Source of the DNA: Devosia salina
GTDB taxonomy: Bacteria > Pseudomonadota > Alphaproteobacteria > Rhizobiales > Devosiaceae
NCBI RefSeq assembly: GCF_019504385.1
Contig: NZ_CP080590.1
Coordinates: 1,716,001 to 1,780,000, forward strand
Length of the DNA stretch: 64,000 nt
Reading direction: 5' to 3'
The number at the start of each line of letters is the position of its first letter. Within the stretch, counting starts at the first letter, position 1. A model generated the notes under the pieces. That model worked only from the letters and a program-made list of their open reading frames with translations, was not told where the DNA came from and did no database searches. The translations under genes were made by a program, and so were the position numbers. Shown piece after piece: positions 28,326-36,873 of this stretch.

Positions 28326-28428
28326 AGCGATTCCCGTTCTGTTTCACTCAGAACGGGAGCTCTATCTCTTTGTTTTTTCACGCTTTCGAACCGCAATAGT
28401 GGTGTCCACTATTGCTGAAAGCGCTCTA
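28323..28428. repeat. RIME-like intergenic element (two hairpins with terminal TAGAGC/GCTCTA)
   Basis: TAGAGC (28323-28328) and GCTCTA (28359-28364) frame hairpin one, CCCGTTCTG/CAGAACGGG. A T-rich linker follows. Hairpin two is GCAATAGTGG-TGT-CCACTATTGC inside GCTTTC/GAAAGC (28382-28422), and the element ends GCTCTA (28423-28428). This is the layout of the RIME-type mosaic elements of rhizobial genomes. Both flanking convergent genes stop inside its ends. Confidence 0.75.
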
Positions 28429-29793
28429 AAGGTCCGACACCGCGATCCGGCCGTTGAAGCGTTCGAGGAATGCCGCGCGATGGCGCGGATCGACGCGCAC
28501 CACGAAGTCGGAGCCGGTTTCGGTCGGTTCGTCCCGTGATATCACCTCGGCATTGCTGTGCAGCCAGCCGATATCGGCGCCGGCGCTGTGCGGCACATGC
28601 ACGTGATAGGTTCGGCTCTGCTCGCCCAATATCCGCTCGATCGCCAGCTTGAGGGCATCGAGCCCCTCGCCCGTATGCGCCGAAACCGGCATCGTGGCCA
28701 TCACCTTGCCTGCCGGCGCCGCCGAGGCCAGCGACAGCCCGGGTTCTTCGAGCAGGTCGATCTTGTTCCAGACCTCGATGATCGGCGTGACCTCCGAGGA
28801 TACTCCGAGTTCCTCGAGCACGCTCAAGACGTCCTGCGCCTGGGCGGCGTGGTCCGGATTGGCGATGTCGCGCACATGCAGGATGATGTCTGCGTCCACC
28901 ACCTCTTCCAGCGTAGCGCGGAAAGCTGCCACCAGGTCGTGCGGCAGGTCGGCAACGAAACCCACCGTGTCGCTCAGCATCGCCTCGCGGCCATGCGGCA
29001 GCGCAATCTTGCGAACGGTCGTGTCCAGCGTGGCGAACAACAGGTCTTCGGCGAACACCCCTGCCCCGGTCAACACGTTGAACAGGCTTGATTTTCCGGC
29101 ATTGGTGTAGCCTACGAGGGCCACGACCGGGATCAGTGCCTTGGTGCGCTGACGGCGCTGCTGCTCACGGGTCTTCTTGACCTTTTCCAGCCGGTCCTCG
29201 AGCAGCACGATGCGCTCGGTGATCTGCCGGCGGTCGCTTTCGATCTGGGTTTCGCCCGGGCCGCCCATGAAGCCGGTGCCGCCGCTGCCGCGCTGGCGCT
29301 CAAGGTGTGTCCAGGATCGGACCAGCCGGCCCTTCTGGTAATTGAGATGGGCAAGCTCGACCTGCAAAACGCCTTCGCGCGTCGCTGCACGCTCCCCGAA
29401 GATTTCGAGGATCAGCGCCGTCCGATCGAGCACCTTGGTGCCGGTCTCGCGCTCGAGATTGCGTTGCTGGATCGGCGTCAGCGCCGCATCGACCAGCAGC
29501 AGTTCGATCTGCTCGGCCTTGACCTTGTCAGCCAGGCTCGCGACATGGCCGGCGCCCAGATAGGTGGCAGGCCGGATTTCGCGCACCTTGACCACCTCCG
29601 AAAAGACAATGTCGAGACGGATGGCCCCGGCCAGGCCTTCGAACTCGGCCTGCCGCGCTTCGATGCTGTGATAGGATGACTTGCCGCGGACATCTGGACA
29701 AACGAGCCCCGTTCGCGTCGGCTGCTCCCGCCGATCGATATAGGGCTTCGGGCCGCCCGGCTGGGCGCCCGCCTCGTCGTCAAAATCGTCCAT
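28426..29793 (-). CDS. hflX: GTPase HflX
   Basis: Ribosome-associated GTPase that splits stalled or hibernating 70S ribosomes. The 455 residues show the N-terminal nucleotide-binding region (VFSEVVKVREIRPATYLGAG, LLLVDAALTPIQQRNLE), the central glycine-rich linker GSGGTGFMGGPGETQIE, a coiled-coil segment, and the G domain with GYTNAGKSSLFN (G1), DTVGF (G3) and NKIDLL (G4). It lies 8 bases after hfq on the same strand, the usual hfq-hflX pair. Its TAG stop lies in the RIME-like repeat. Confidence 0.96.
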   Translation of the reverse strand: MDDFDDEAGAQPGGPKPYIDRREQPTRTGLVCPDVRGKSSYHSIEARQAEFEGLAGAIRLDIVFSEVVKVREIRPATYLGAGHVASLADKVKAEQIELLLVDAALTPIQQRNLERETGTKVLDRTALILEIFGERAATREGVLQVELAHLNYQKGRLVRSWTHLERQRGSGGTGFMGGPGETQIESDRRQITERIVLLEDRLEKVKKTREQQRRQRTKALIPVVALVGYTNAGKSSLFNVLTGAGVFAEDLLFATLDTTVRKIALPHGREAMLSDTVGFVADLPHDLVAAFRATLEEVVDADIILHVRDIANPDHAAQAQDVLSVLEELGVSSEVTPIIEVWNKIDLLEEPGLSLASAAPAGKVMATMPVSAHTGEGLDALKLAIERILGEQSRTYHVHVPHSAGADIGWLHSNAEVISRDEPTETGSDFVVRVDPRHRAAFLERFNGRIAVSDL

Positions 29794-29801
29794 ATATGGC
29801 G

Positions 29802-30053
29802 TCAGTCGTGATCTGTGTTCTGCTCGGGGTCGAACAGCTGGATCGGCGCGCCGGGCATGATGGTGGAGATCGCGTGCTTATAGACCAGTTGCGACTGCGC
29901 GTCACGACGCAACAGCAGGCAGAAATTGTCGAACCAGGTGATGACACCCTGCAGCTTGACGCCGTTCACCAGGAAGATGGTGACGGGGACTTTCTGCTTT
30001 CTGACGTGATTAAGGAAGGAATCCTGCAGGTTTTGCTGCTTTTCGCTAGCCAT
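29802..30053 (-). CDS. hfq: RNA chaperone Hfq
   Basis: Hexameric Sm-like protein that pairs small RNAs with mRNAs. It has 83 residues. The Sm1 motif is seen in QDSFLNHVRKQKVPVTIFLVNGVKLQG and ITWFDNFCLLLRR in consecutive pieces, and Sm2 in QLVYKHAISTIMP with the YKH RNA-binding triad. The C-terminal tail is short and acidic, as in alphaproteobacteria. The 184 bases up to the ntrX stop hold a -10-like TATGAT on the minus strand and the inverted repeats GCCAT/ATGGC and CGCAA/TTGCG, so hfq may have its own promoter. Confidence 0.98.
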   Translation of the reverse strand: MASEKQQNLQDSFLNHVRKQKVPVTIFLVNGVKLQGVITWFDNFCLLLRRDAQSQLVYKHAISTIMPGAPIQLFDPEQNTDHD

Positions 30054-30237
30054 TTGTGGCCTCTTTGCCGCGGCTTCATTGTCGCTGTTGTTTCCGCAAA
30101 AACTTGCGTCCGGACCCCGAAGGACTGCCGCCCAGCCCCCGATGCCCGATTTATCATATCTAATGCACTATGGCACGTTTGCGCCCAACTGCCTACCCGC
30201 CGCCATTGCATGGCAGGGGGCTATTTTCATAACTTTT

Positions 30238-31620
30238 TCAGAGCCCCAGTGACTTGATCTTGCGGTGCAGGGCGCTGCGCTCCATGCCCACGAACTCTGC
30301 GGTCTTGGAAATGTTGCCACCAAACCGCTCGATCTGGGCCAGCAGATATTGCCGCTCGAACACTTCGCGGGCCTCGCGCAGGGGCAGGCTCATCAGATGG
30401 GCTGAGGCATCGGTGTCGCCCACGGTGGGCAGCACTTCGCCGATGTCGGAAGGCAGCATGGCCGCGGTGATCACGCCATTCTCGGGCTGCTGGTCCTTCA
30501 TCAGGATCAGCAGGCGTTCGAGCGAATTGCGCAGCTGGCGCGCATTGCCGGGCCATTCCTGCGCCTGCAGCACCGCCATGGCGTCGTCGCCGATGGTCAG
30601 GCGCTGCAGATTGTGCATGCGGCACACCTGCTCGATGAACACCGAAACCAGCGGCGGCACGTCTTCGCGCCGCTCTCGCAATGGCGTCAGCGGCAGAGGC
30701 ACGATGGAAAGCCGGTGGAACAGGTCGGAGCGGAACTCGCCCGCCTCGACCTGGGCCGCCACGTTCTGCGAGCTGGACGAGATGATGCGCACGTCGATCG
30801 GCACGGCCTGGGTGCCCCCGACGCGGTTGAACCGGTTTTCCACAAGCGTCCGCAGCAGGGTGGTCTGCACCTGTTGTGGCAGCGTCGTGACTTCCGACAG
30901 GTAGAGCGTGCCGCCATGGGCCCGCTCCAGCGCCCCCACTTCCACTTTCAGCAGGCCTGTCTTGTCCCGTGCTTCGCGGCCAAACAGCACCACGGGCACC
31001 TCATCGGGGGCATAGAGCGAAGCGTTGATCTCGACAAAGGGGGCATTGGCGCGCGGGCTGCGCAGATGAATCTGGCGGGCCACCAGACCCTTGCCGGCAC
31101 CGGACGGCCCGGACACGAAGATGCGCGAATTGGTGGGCGCCGATTTCTCGATGATCCCGCGGACCTGCTGCAGGGCCGGCGAGGTACCGACCATCTCGAC
31201 ACTCTTGCTGGCCGAGCGCTCCTTGAGCTCGGCAACCTCGTTGCGCAGGCGCGTGGCTTCCATGGCCCGCTGCGTCACATGCAGCAACCGGTCGATCTTG
31301 AAGGGCTTTTCGATATAGTCATAAGCCCCGCGCCGGATCGCCGACACCGCCGTTTCCACATTGCCGTGCCCGGAGATCATGACGACCGGCATGTCCGGAT
31401 GTTGGCTCTGGAACACGTCCAGGAGTTGCAAGCCGTCCAGCCGGGACCCCTGCATCCAGATGTCGAGAAACACCAGGCTCGGCCTGCGCCGGGCGATTTC
31501 GTTGAGCCCGCTATCGGCATCGTGTGCTTGTCGCGCCTCGTAGCCTTCGTCCTCGAGAATGCCCGCGATGAGATCGCGGATGTCGTCCTCGTCGTCGATG
31601 ATCAGAATGTCTAAAGCCAT
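30238..31620 (-). CDS. ntrX: nitrogen assimilation response regulator NtrX
   Basis: Response regulator paired with the membrane kinase NtrY. The 460 residues comprise a receiver domain (phosphoacceptor Asp53 in LVFLDIWMQG), a sigma54-activator-like AAA+ domain and a Fis-type helix-turn-helix (ISKTAEFVGMERSALHRKI). The P-loop is GPSGAGKG. The GAFTGA sigma54-contact loop is missing, as is common in NtrX. Unusually, the Walker B aspartate is replaced: GGTLYLSEV with Ser242 instead of GTLxxDE. ATP hydrolysis is therefore doubtful and it may act as a sigma54-independent regulator. The start overlaps the ntrY stop by one base (TAATG on the minus strand). Confidence 0.95.
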   Translation of the reverse strand: MALDILIIDDEDDIRDLIAGILEDEGYEARQAHDADSGLNEIARRRPSLVFLDIWMQGSRLDGLQLLDVFQSQHPDMPVVMISGHGNVETAVSAIRRGAYDYIEKPFKIDRLLHVTQRAMEATRLRNEVAELKERSASKSVEMVGTSPALQQVRGIIEKSAPTNSRIFVSGPSGAGKGLVARQIHLRSPRANAPFVEINASLYAPDEVPVVLFGREARDKTGLLKVEVGALERAHGGTLYLSEVTTLPQQVQTTLLRTLVENRFNRVGGTQAVPIDVRIISSSSQNVAAQVEAGEFRSDLFHRLSIVPLPLTPLRERREDVPPLVSVFIEQVCRMHNLQRLTIGDDAMAVLQAQEWPGNARQLRNSLERLLILMKDQQPENGVITAAMLPSDIGEVLPTVGDTDASAHLMSLPLREAREVFERQYLLAQIERFGGNISKTAEFVGMERSALHRKIKSLGL

Positions 31621-33950
31621 TACTTGTGAACAACCGCAGGCAGCTGCGGCTCCTCCTCCTGGGCAGGATTTTCATCCGCAAGGGCGGTTCCTGTCTCGAT
31701 GGTGCTCATTGCAGGGGAATGCAAAGGAAGCGTGAAGGTCACGCATGCCCCCACCCTGCCCTGCGCATCGGGGTCGGCGTCGATCAACTCGACGATCCCA
31801 CCGTGCTGCTCGATGATGCGGGCGACAATCGCCAGGCCCAGCCCGGTCCCCTTTTCCCGCGTGGTCATATAGGGCTCCAGCAGTCTTTGCCGGTTGTCCG
31901 AAGGCCAGCCCTTGCCATTGTCAGACACCGACACCCGGGCATGGTTGCCTTCGACATGGGCCTCCACCGTGATGGTGGGTTGCCAGTCTGGCGAAAGGGG
32001 AATGCCCTCGAACGCCTCGACGGCGTTCTTGATCAAATTGGTCAGCGACTGCGACACCAGCCGCGCGTCGAACCAGGCGGCAATCGCCGCCTCGGGGAGC
32101 AGCGTCACGATGGAGACCTCGGGAAGCCGCACGCTTTCGAGGAAGACCGCCTGGCGGATGGTGTCACTGAGGTCGGCCATCTCCGGCGCGGATTCGGGCA
32201 TACGCGCAAAGGCGGAAAACTCGTCGACCATCCGCCCGATATCGCCCACCTGGCGCACAATGGTGTTGATGCATTTGTCGAAAACCTCCCGATCGTCCTC
32301 GAGCTTGCCGCCATAGCGGCGGCGCAGGCGTTCGGCCGAGAGCTGGATCGGGGTCAGCGGGTTCTTGATTTCATGGGCAATGCGGCGGGCCACATCGGCC
32401 CAGGCGCTTGTCCGCTGCGCCGATTCCAGATCGGTGATGTCATCGAAGGTCACCACATAGCCCTTGGACTCGGTCATCGACCCTTCACGGGTCAACTGCA
32501 CCTGGTAGATGCGGCGGTCGGTTTCATTGCCCAGCTGGATCTGGTCACGCACCTGACCCCGCCGCGCCGATCGCGCCTTTTCCAGCGTGGGCCCGATTTC
32601 GGGCATGATCTTGTCCATGGCTTCTCCCATGAGCTCGATTTCCGTGCGCCCGAGCATCTCGCAGGCGCGGGCATTGACCAGGGTCACGGCCCCATAGGGA
32701 TCGAGACCGATAATGCCGGCCGACACCCCCTCCACCACGGCTTCGGTGAACTGGCGGCGCTTCTCGTTGACCTCATTGGCCTTGAGCAGATCGAGCCGCT
32801 GGGTCTTGAGCTGCTGCGTCATGCGATTGAAGCCGTTGGAGAGGTCGCGCAAATCGCCCCTGCCCTCCTGCACCGGCACCTGCACGTCAAGGTCTCCGGC
32901 GCTGACCCGCCGCGAGGCGATCATCAAGTTGCGGATTGGATCCACGAAGCGGTTGGCGAGTGCGATGCCGACCCACAGCGCGGCGAGGAGCAGCACCACG
33001 GCAAGACCGACATACATGATGGTGAAGGTGATCTGGAACACCAGGCGGTTCGAAGCGTACTCGCGATATTCCGTTATGTTCTCGTCGGTTAGACGCATAT
33101 ATTCAAGCACTTCGGCATCAACGGGCCGGGCCACGAACAGATAGGTATCGGTATAGCCGCGCAGCTTGATGACCGAGCCGACGAACTGCGTCGCCCCGGG
33201 CGCAATGGGCGTGGGAATCCCCTCGACCACGCCGTCGGTGACACCCGCGGGCAGTTTGGGGAACGAGCCGGCGACATTGATCTGCGCCCGCATCAGGGTC
33301 TCCCCGCTGTGGTCGATCAGCGAGGTGAATGGCAAGGACCTCGTGACCGCCAGCGCCGTCAGGATGCGCTCGAAGCGTTCGGGTTCGTTCTCATAGGTGG
33401 CACGCGCCTGCTCCAGTTCGGTTGCCACCCAGATGATGTCGTCACGCAGCACCTGCGCATGTTCGAGCATGTAGGAACGCGCCACCAGGCGCGAACTTTC
33501 CACCATGGCGCGGGTGCGCTCGGAGAACCATTGGTCGAGCCCCTGGTTGAGCGCGATCGTTGCCACCACCGCGACAAGTGCCGCCGGCACGGCCGCCACG
33601 AAGGCAAACATGGCCACCATGCGCACCTGCAGGCCTGCGCCCGGTACACCGCGCAGCCGCGCCTGAAACAGCAGCACCGCCTCGGTCACCACCAGGGCGA
33701 TCACCAGCAGCACCAGGAGGCCGGTGACGATCCAGATGACCGTCCAGATCACCGGCGAGGGTTCGATAGTGGTGATGCCCGACAGGATCAGGAACGACAC
33801 GGACGACATCAGCACCGAGGCAAAGACCACGATGAATCCGAGCACGCGCAGCGACTGGTTCTGCCGGATGCGCGAGAAGGTGCGCCCCGGCCGGGATTCG
33901 GCCACGGAGTCGCTTCGAACCTCGTCGCTGGCTGACACCAGATCGGCCAT
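31620..33950 (-). CDS. ntrY: sensor histidine kinase NtrY
   Basis: Membrane sensor kinase for NtrX, linked to nitrogen and redox responses. It has 776 residues. About three transmembrane segments lie in the first 135 residues and one near 310-330 flanks a periplasmic region, followed by HAMP (about 330-385), PAS (about 400-500, with FTEAVVEGVSAGIIGLDPYG) and kinase domains. The phosphoacceptor is His526 in RIAHEIKNPLTPIQL. The ATP site has LTNLIKNAVEAFEG (N box), VSDNGKGWP and GTGLGLAIVARIIEQHGG. Co-translated with ntrX. Confidence 0.95.
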   Translation of the reverse strand: MADLVSASDEVRSDSVAESRPGRTFSRIRQNQSLRVLGFIVVFASVLMSSVSFLILSGITTIEPSPVIWTVIWIVTGLLVLLVIALVVTEAVLLFQARLRGVPGAGLQVRMVAMFAFVAAVPAALVAVVATIALNQGLDQWFSERTRAMVESSRLVARSYMLEHAQVLRDDIIWVATELEQARATYENEPERFERILTALAVTRSLPFTSLIDHSGETLMRAQINVAGSFPKLPAGVTDGVVEGIPTPIAPGATQFVGSVIKLRGYTDTYLFVARPVDAEVLEYMRLTDENITEYREYASNRLVFQITFTIMYVGLAVVLLLAALWVGIALANRFVDPIRNLMIASRRVSAGDLDVQVPVQEGRGDLRDLSNGFNRMTQQLKTQRLDLLKANEVNEKRRQFTEAVVEGVSAGIIGLDPYGAVTLVNARACEMLGRTEIELMGEAMDKIMPEIGPTLEKARSARRGQVRDQIQLGNETDRRIYQVQLTREGSMTESKGYVVTFDDITDLESAQRTSAWADVARRIAHEIKNPLTPIQLSAERLRRRYGGKLEDDREVFDKCINTIVRQVGDIGRMVDEFSAFARMPESAPEMADLSDTIRQAVFLESVRLPEVSIVTLLPEAAIAAWFDARLVSQSLTNLIKNAVEAFEGIPLSPDWQPTITVEAHVEGNHARVSVSDNGKGWPSDNRQRLLEPYMTTREKGTGLGLAIVARIIEQHGGIVELIDADPDAQGRVGACVTFTLPLHSPAMSTIETGTALADENPAQEEEPQLPAVVHK

Positions 33951-34288
33951 ATATTGCCCAATTTCCTTCGCTTTATCGGCCCTTTCAGGCGCCCTCCCGG
34001 CCTGCCCGAATGCCCATCACATAGGTGCAAAACCCGTGAGAAAGCGAAGCGTGACCCAATTCAGGCGACCCTTCAAGACAATTGTTGCCAAAATGTGACA
34101 CTCGGCTGCGACGCGAAAACGCTCCGGTGGAGCGTTTTCCGCAGCCGAGGCCATGAGAGCTATGCTCGAATGGCACGAACACACGGGACCGTTCTTCGTC
34201 GCCGAGGGACTATCCTCGAATGGCACGCCCGATGTCATAGCGGGGCTGATCAGGAGCAGACAGCGGCGGCGTCCGAGGCGCCCGCCCC
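33951..34288. other. 338-bp gap between ntrY and ntrC holding repeat elements
   Basis: No believable gene. From 34102 to 34148 an interrupted palindrome pairs TCGGCTGCG with CGCAGCCGA around the hairpin of repeat copy 2. A degenerate third copy follows at 34201-34224. The 150 bases next to ntrY should contain the ntrYX promoter, but I cannot pick a convincing pair of hexamers or a sigma54 site. Confidence 0.55.
34115..34174 (+). repeat. two-hairpin 60-bp repeat, copy 2
   Basis: Hairpin one is GAAAACGCTC/GAGCGTTTTC with loop CGGTG (34115-34139). A 17-base spacer is followed by hairpin two GAGC-TAT-GCTC (34157-34167) and GAATGGC. Lengths of all parts equal those of the copy at 20814. At 34201-34224 a partial copy keeps GAGG-GACTAT-CCTC and GAATGGC only. 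Confidence 0.6.
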
Positions 34289-35737
34289 CTACCCGCCCCT
34301 GCGGCTGTGCTTGACGATCTCGATGCTGTGCGTGCGAATCTTCTTGCGCAGCGTATTGCGGTTGAGCCCCAAGAGGTCCGCCGCCTTGATCTGGTTGCCG
34401 CCACAGGCATTGAGGGCCATGGCGATCAGCGGCGCTTCGACCTTGTCGATGACGCGCTGATACATGCCGGCTGGCGGCAGGTTCGGCTCATATTCGCGCA
34501 GCAGCTGGCCCACATGCGTCTCCACGGCCATGGAGATGTCCATCGGCCCGGAAGCGGCATTCACCGAGGGGCGGTCGACAATGTTGAGCTCGTTCTGAAC
34601 GATCTCGGCCGAAATCTGCTCATCGGCATAGAGCGCCGACAGCCGCCGCACCAGGTTTTCCAGCTCGCGGATATTGCCGGGCCAGGAATAGTTCTGCATC
34701 AGCCGGATAGCTTCGGGCGATATGGTCTTGGACGGCTCGCCTTCGCGTTGCGCCAGGCGCAGGAAATGCTGCACCAGGTCGGTGATGTCGTCGATGCGCT
34801 CGCGCAGGGGCGGCAGACGGATCGGCACCACGTTGAGGCGATAATAGAGATCCTCGCGGAACAGGCCCTGGCGGATCATCTGACTGAGGTCGCGATGTGT
34901 GGCCGCGACGATGCGCACATTGGTCTTGATGGCATTGCGGCCACCAACCATGGTGTATTCGCCTTCCTGCAGCACACGCAGCAGGCGGGTCTGGGCGTCC
35001 ATCGGCATGTCGCCGATCTCGTCGAGGAACAGCGTACCGCCCTCGGCCTGCTCGAAGCGGCCGGACGACCGGGTATTGGCGCCGGTAAAGGCCCCCTTCT
35101 CATGCCCGAACAGTTCGGCTTCGATCAGGTCGCGGGGAATGGCGGCCATGTTGATGGCCACGAACGGGCCGTTGCGGCGCTTGCCGAAATCGTGCAGCGC
35201 CCGCGCCACCAGTTCCTTGCCGGTGCCGCTCTCGCCGGTGATCATCACGGTGAGATCGGTCTGCATCAGCCGGGCCAGGGCCCGATAAATGTCCTGCATC
35301 GCCGTGGAGCGCCCCACCAGAGGCATGGTCTCGCCAGGCTCCTCGGCCTTGCGCTCGGCATTGGTGGGCTTCTTGGCGTCCGCCAGCGCCCGGGCGACCA
35401 CCGAGAGCACCTCGGTAATGTCGAAGGGCTTGGGCAGGTATTCATAAGCACCCACTTCCGAGGCGCGGATCGCCGTCATGAAGGTGTTCTGCGCGCTCAT
35501 CACGATCATCGGCAGCTCCGGGCGGAGCTTCTTGATCTTGGGCATCACCTCGAAGGCATTGCCGTCAGGCATGGCCACGTCAGTGATCAGGATATCGCCT
35601 TCCCCGCGGCTGACCCAGTTCCACATGGTCGAGATGTTGCCGGTCGGCCGCACCTCGTAGCCGGCCCGGGTCAGCGCCTGGTTGAGCACCATGCGGATGG
35701 CGGCGTCGTCATCGGCAAGCAGAACGACATGGCTCAT
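34289..35737 (-). CDS. ntrC: nitrogen regulation response regulator NtrC (NR(I))
   Basis: Sigma54-dependent activator of nitrogen-assimilation genes. The 482 residues include a receiver domain with Asp53 (ILITDVAMPDG), an AAA+ domain with Walker A GESGTGKE (168-175), the sigma54-contact loop GAFTGA (215-220) and Walker B GGTLFLDEIGD, and a C-terminal Fis-type helix-turn-helix (NQIKAADLLGLNRNTLRKKI). All catalytic elements are intact, unlike the neighbouring NtrX. The ATG overlaps the ntrB stop (ATGA), so kinase and regulator are co-translated. Confidence 0.97.
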   Translation of the reverse strand: MSHVVLLADDDAAIRMVLNQALTRAGYEVRPTGNISTMWNWVSRGEGDILITDVAMPDGNAFEVMPKIKKLRPELPMIVMSAQNTFMTAIRASEVGAYEYLPKPFDITEVLSVVARALADAKKPTNAERKAEEPGETMPLVGRSTAMQDIYRALARLMQTDLTVMITGESGTGKELVARALHDFGKRRNGPFVAINMAAIPRDLIEAELFGHEKGAFTGANTRSSGRFEQAEGGTLFLDEIGDMPMDAQTRLLRVLQEGEYTMVGGRNAIKTNVRIVAATHRDLSQMIRQGLFREDLYYRLNVVPIRLPPLRERIDDITDLVQHFLRLAQREGEPSKTISPEAIRLMQNYSWPGNIRELENLVRRLSALYADEQISAEIVQNELNIVDRPSVNAASGPMDISMAVETHVGQLLREYEPNLPPAGMYQRVIDKVEAPLIAMALNACGGNQIKAADLLGLNRNTLRKKIRTHSIEIVKHSRRGG

Positions 35738-36873
35738 ATGGTCGAACCCTCTTCGGCGTCGGCATTGTTCTGGAAGGCCCCGCTGGCCACCGGCAGCAGG
35801 ATGCGGAAACGCGTACGGCCCGGACGGCTGTCACAATCGATCACCCCGCCATGGTCGCCAACGATCTTGGCGACCAGCGCCAGACCGAGCCCCGAGCCAT
35901 TGGTCTTGGTGGTGACGAACGGGTCGAACAGGAACGGCAGGATGTCGGGCGGCACGCCGGGCCCATTGTCCTCGATGACGATTTCGAGCGGCAGCGAGAT
36001 GCGCTCGGCCACCCCGGCCACGCTGATGCGAATGCCCGGACGGAAGGCCGTCGTCAGCTTGATCTCCGGTTTCTGTGTCCGTTCAAGGGCTTCTGATGCG
36101 TTCTTGATCAGATTTAGGAAGATTTGGATCAGCTGGTCGCGATTGCCGAAGACCGGCGGCAGCGAGGGATCGTATTCCTCGTAGAAGGTGATGCCGCGCG
36201 CCACGCCGTTGCGGGCAAGCAGTTTCACCCGGTCGAGCACGACATGGATATTGATCGGCTCGCGCTCCATCGGCCGTTCGTCGCCGAACACTTCCACCCG
36301 ATCGATCAGCCCGACAATGCGGTCGGTCTCTTCGCGGATCAGCCGCGCCAGGGGCACCTCTTCGGCCGGCACCGACTGCTCGAGCAATTGCGCCGCGCCA
36401 CGGATACCCGAAAGCGGGTTCTTGATTTCATGGGCCAACATTGAGGCCAGGCCGGTCACTGAACGTGCCGCCCCGCGCGATACCATCTGCCGGTCGATCT
36501 TGTCGGCCATGGTGCGTTCCTGGATCAGCACCGCCACGCGGCCATCCGTGTCCGAGATGGGGCTCGCGAAGACGTCGGCGATGCGCTCGTCGCCAAAGCG
36601 CGAGGAGCCAACGCGCACGCGATATTCGGTCATCGGCGCCCGCCTCTGCGCCACCGTCTCGACCAGCGAGATGATCGGCGAGCCGAAGGCAATGAGATCG
36701 TCGAGCGACTGGCGCGTCAGCACGCTCAGCGAAGCACCGAAAAAGGCCTCCGCCGCATAATTGACGAACTGGATGCGCCGCTGCTCGTCGAGCACCAGGA
36801 TCGGCTGCGGCAAGGCCTGCAACACCGCCCGCGCCGGCACCGAATCCACGTCCATCAAAACTGCGCTACTCAC
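35734..36873 (-). CDS. ntrB: nitrogen regulation histidine kinase NtrB (NR(II))
   Basis: Cytoplasmic kinase/phosphatase of NtrC, normally governed by PII proteins. It has 379 residues from the GTG at 36873. There is a PAS domain (about 20-120, PQPILVLDEQRRIQFVNYAAEAFFG), the phosphoacceptor His148 in LAHEIKNPLSGIRGAAQLLE and an ATPase domain with NLIKNASEALE, EDNGPGVPPDIL and GSGLGLALVAKIVGDHGG. No transmembrane segment. The GTG overlaps the dusB stop (GTGA) and GGAGGG is 7 bases upstream; the frame reaches 36888 only inside dusB. Confidence 0.96.
   Translation of the reverse strand: MSSAVLMDVDSVPARAVLQALPQPILVLDEQRRIQFVNYAAEAFFGASLSVLTRQSLDDLIAFGSPIISLVETVAQRRAPMTEYRVRVGSSRFGDERIADVFASPISDTDGRVAVLIQERTMADKIDRQMVSRGAARSVTGLASMLAHEIKNPLSGIRGAAQLLEQSVPAEEVPLARLIREETDRIVGLIDRVEVFGDERPMEREPINIHVVLDRVKLLARNGVARGITFYEEYDPSLPPVFGNRDQLIQIFLNLIKNASEALERTQKPEIKLTTAFRPGIRISVAGVAERISLPLEIVIEDNGPGVPPDILPFLFDPFVTTKTNGSGLGLALVAKIVGDHGGVIDCDSRPGRTRFRILLPVASGAFQNNADAEEGSTI

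Noticed and set aside
30238..31620. Missing GAFTGA in NtrX read as a frameshift or deletion
   Set aside because: The frame is intact and loss of GAFTGA is usual for NtrX; only the Walker B substitution is notable.
33985..34238. Two short minus-strand frames between ntrY and ntrC
   Set aside because: They translate the hairpin repeat region, lack ribosome sites and have no family features.
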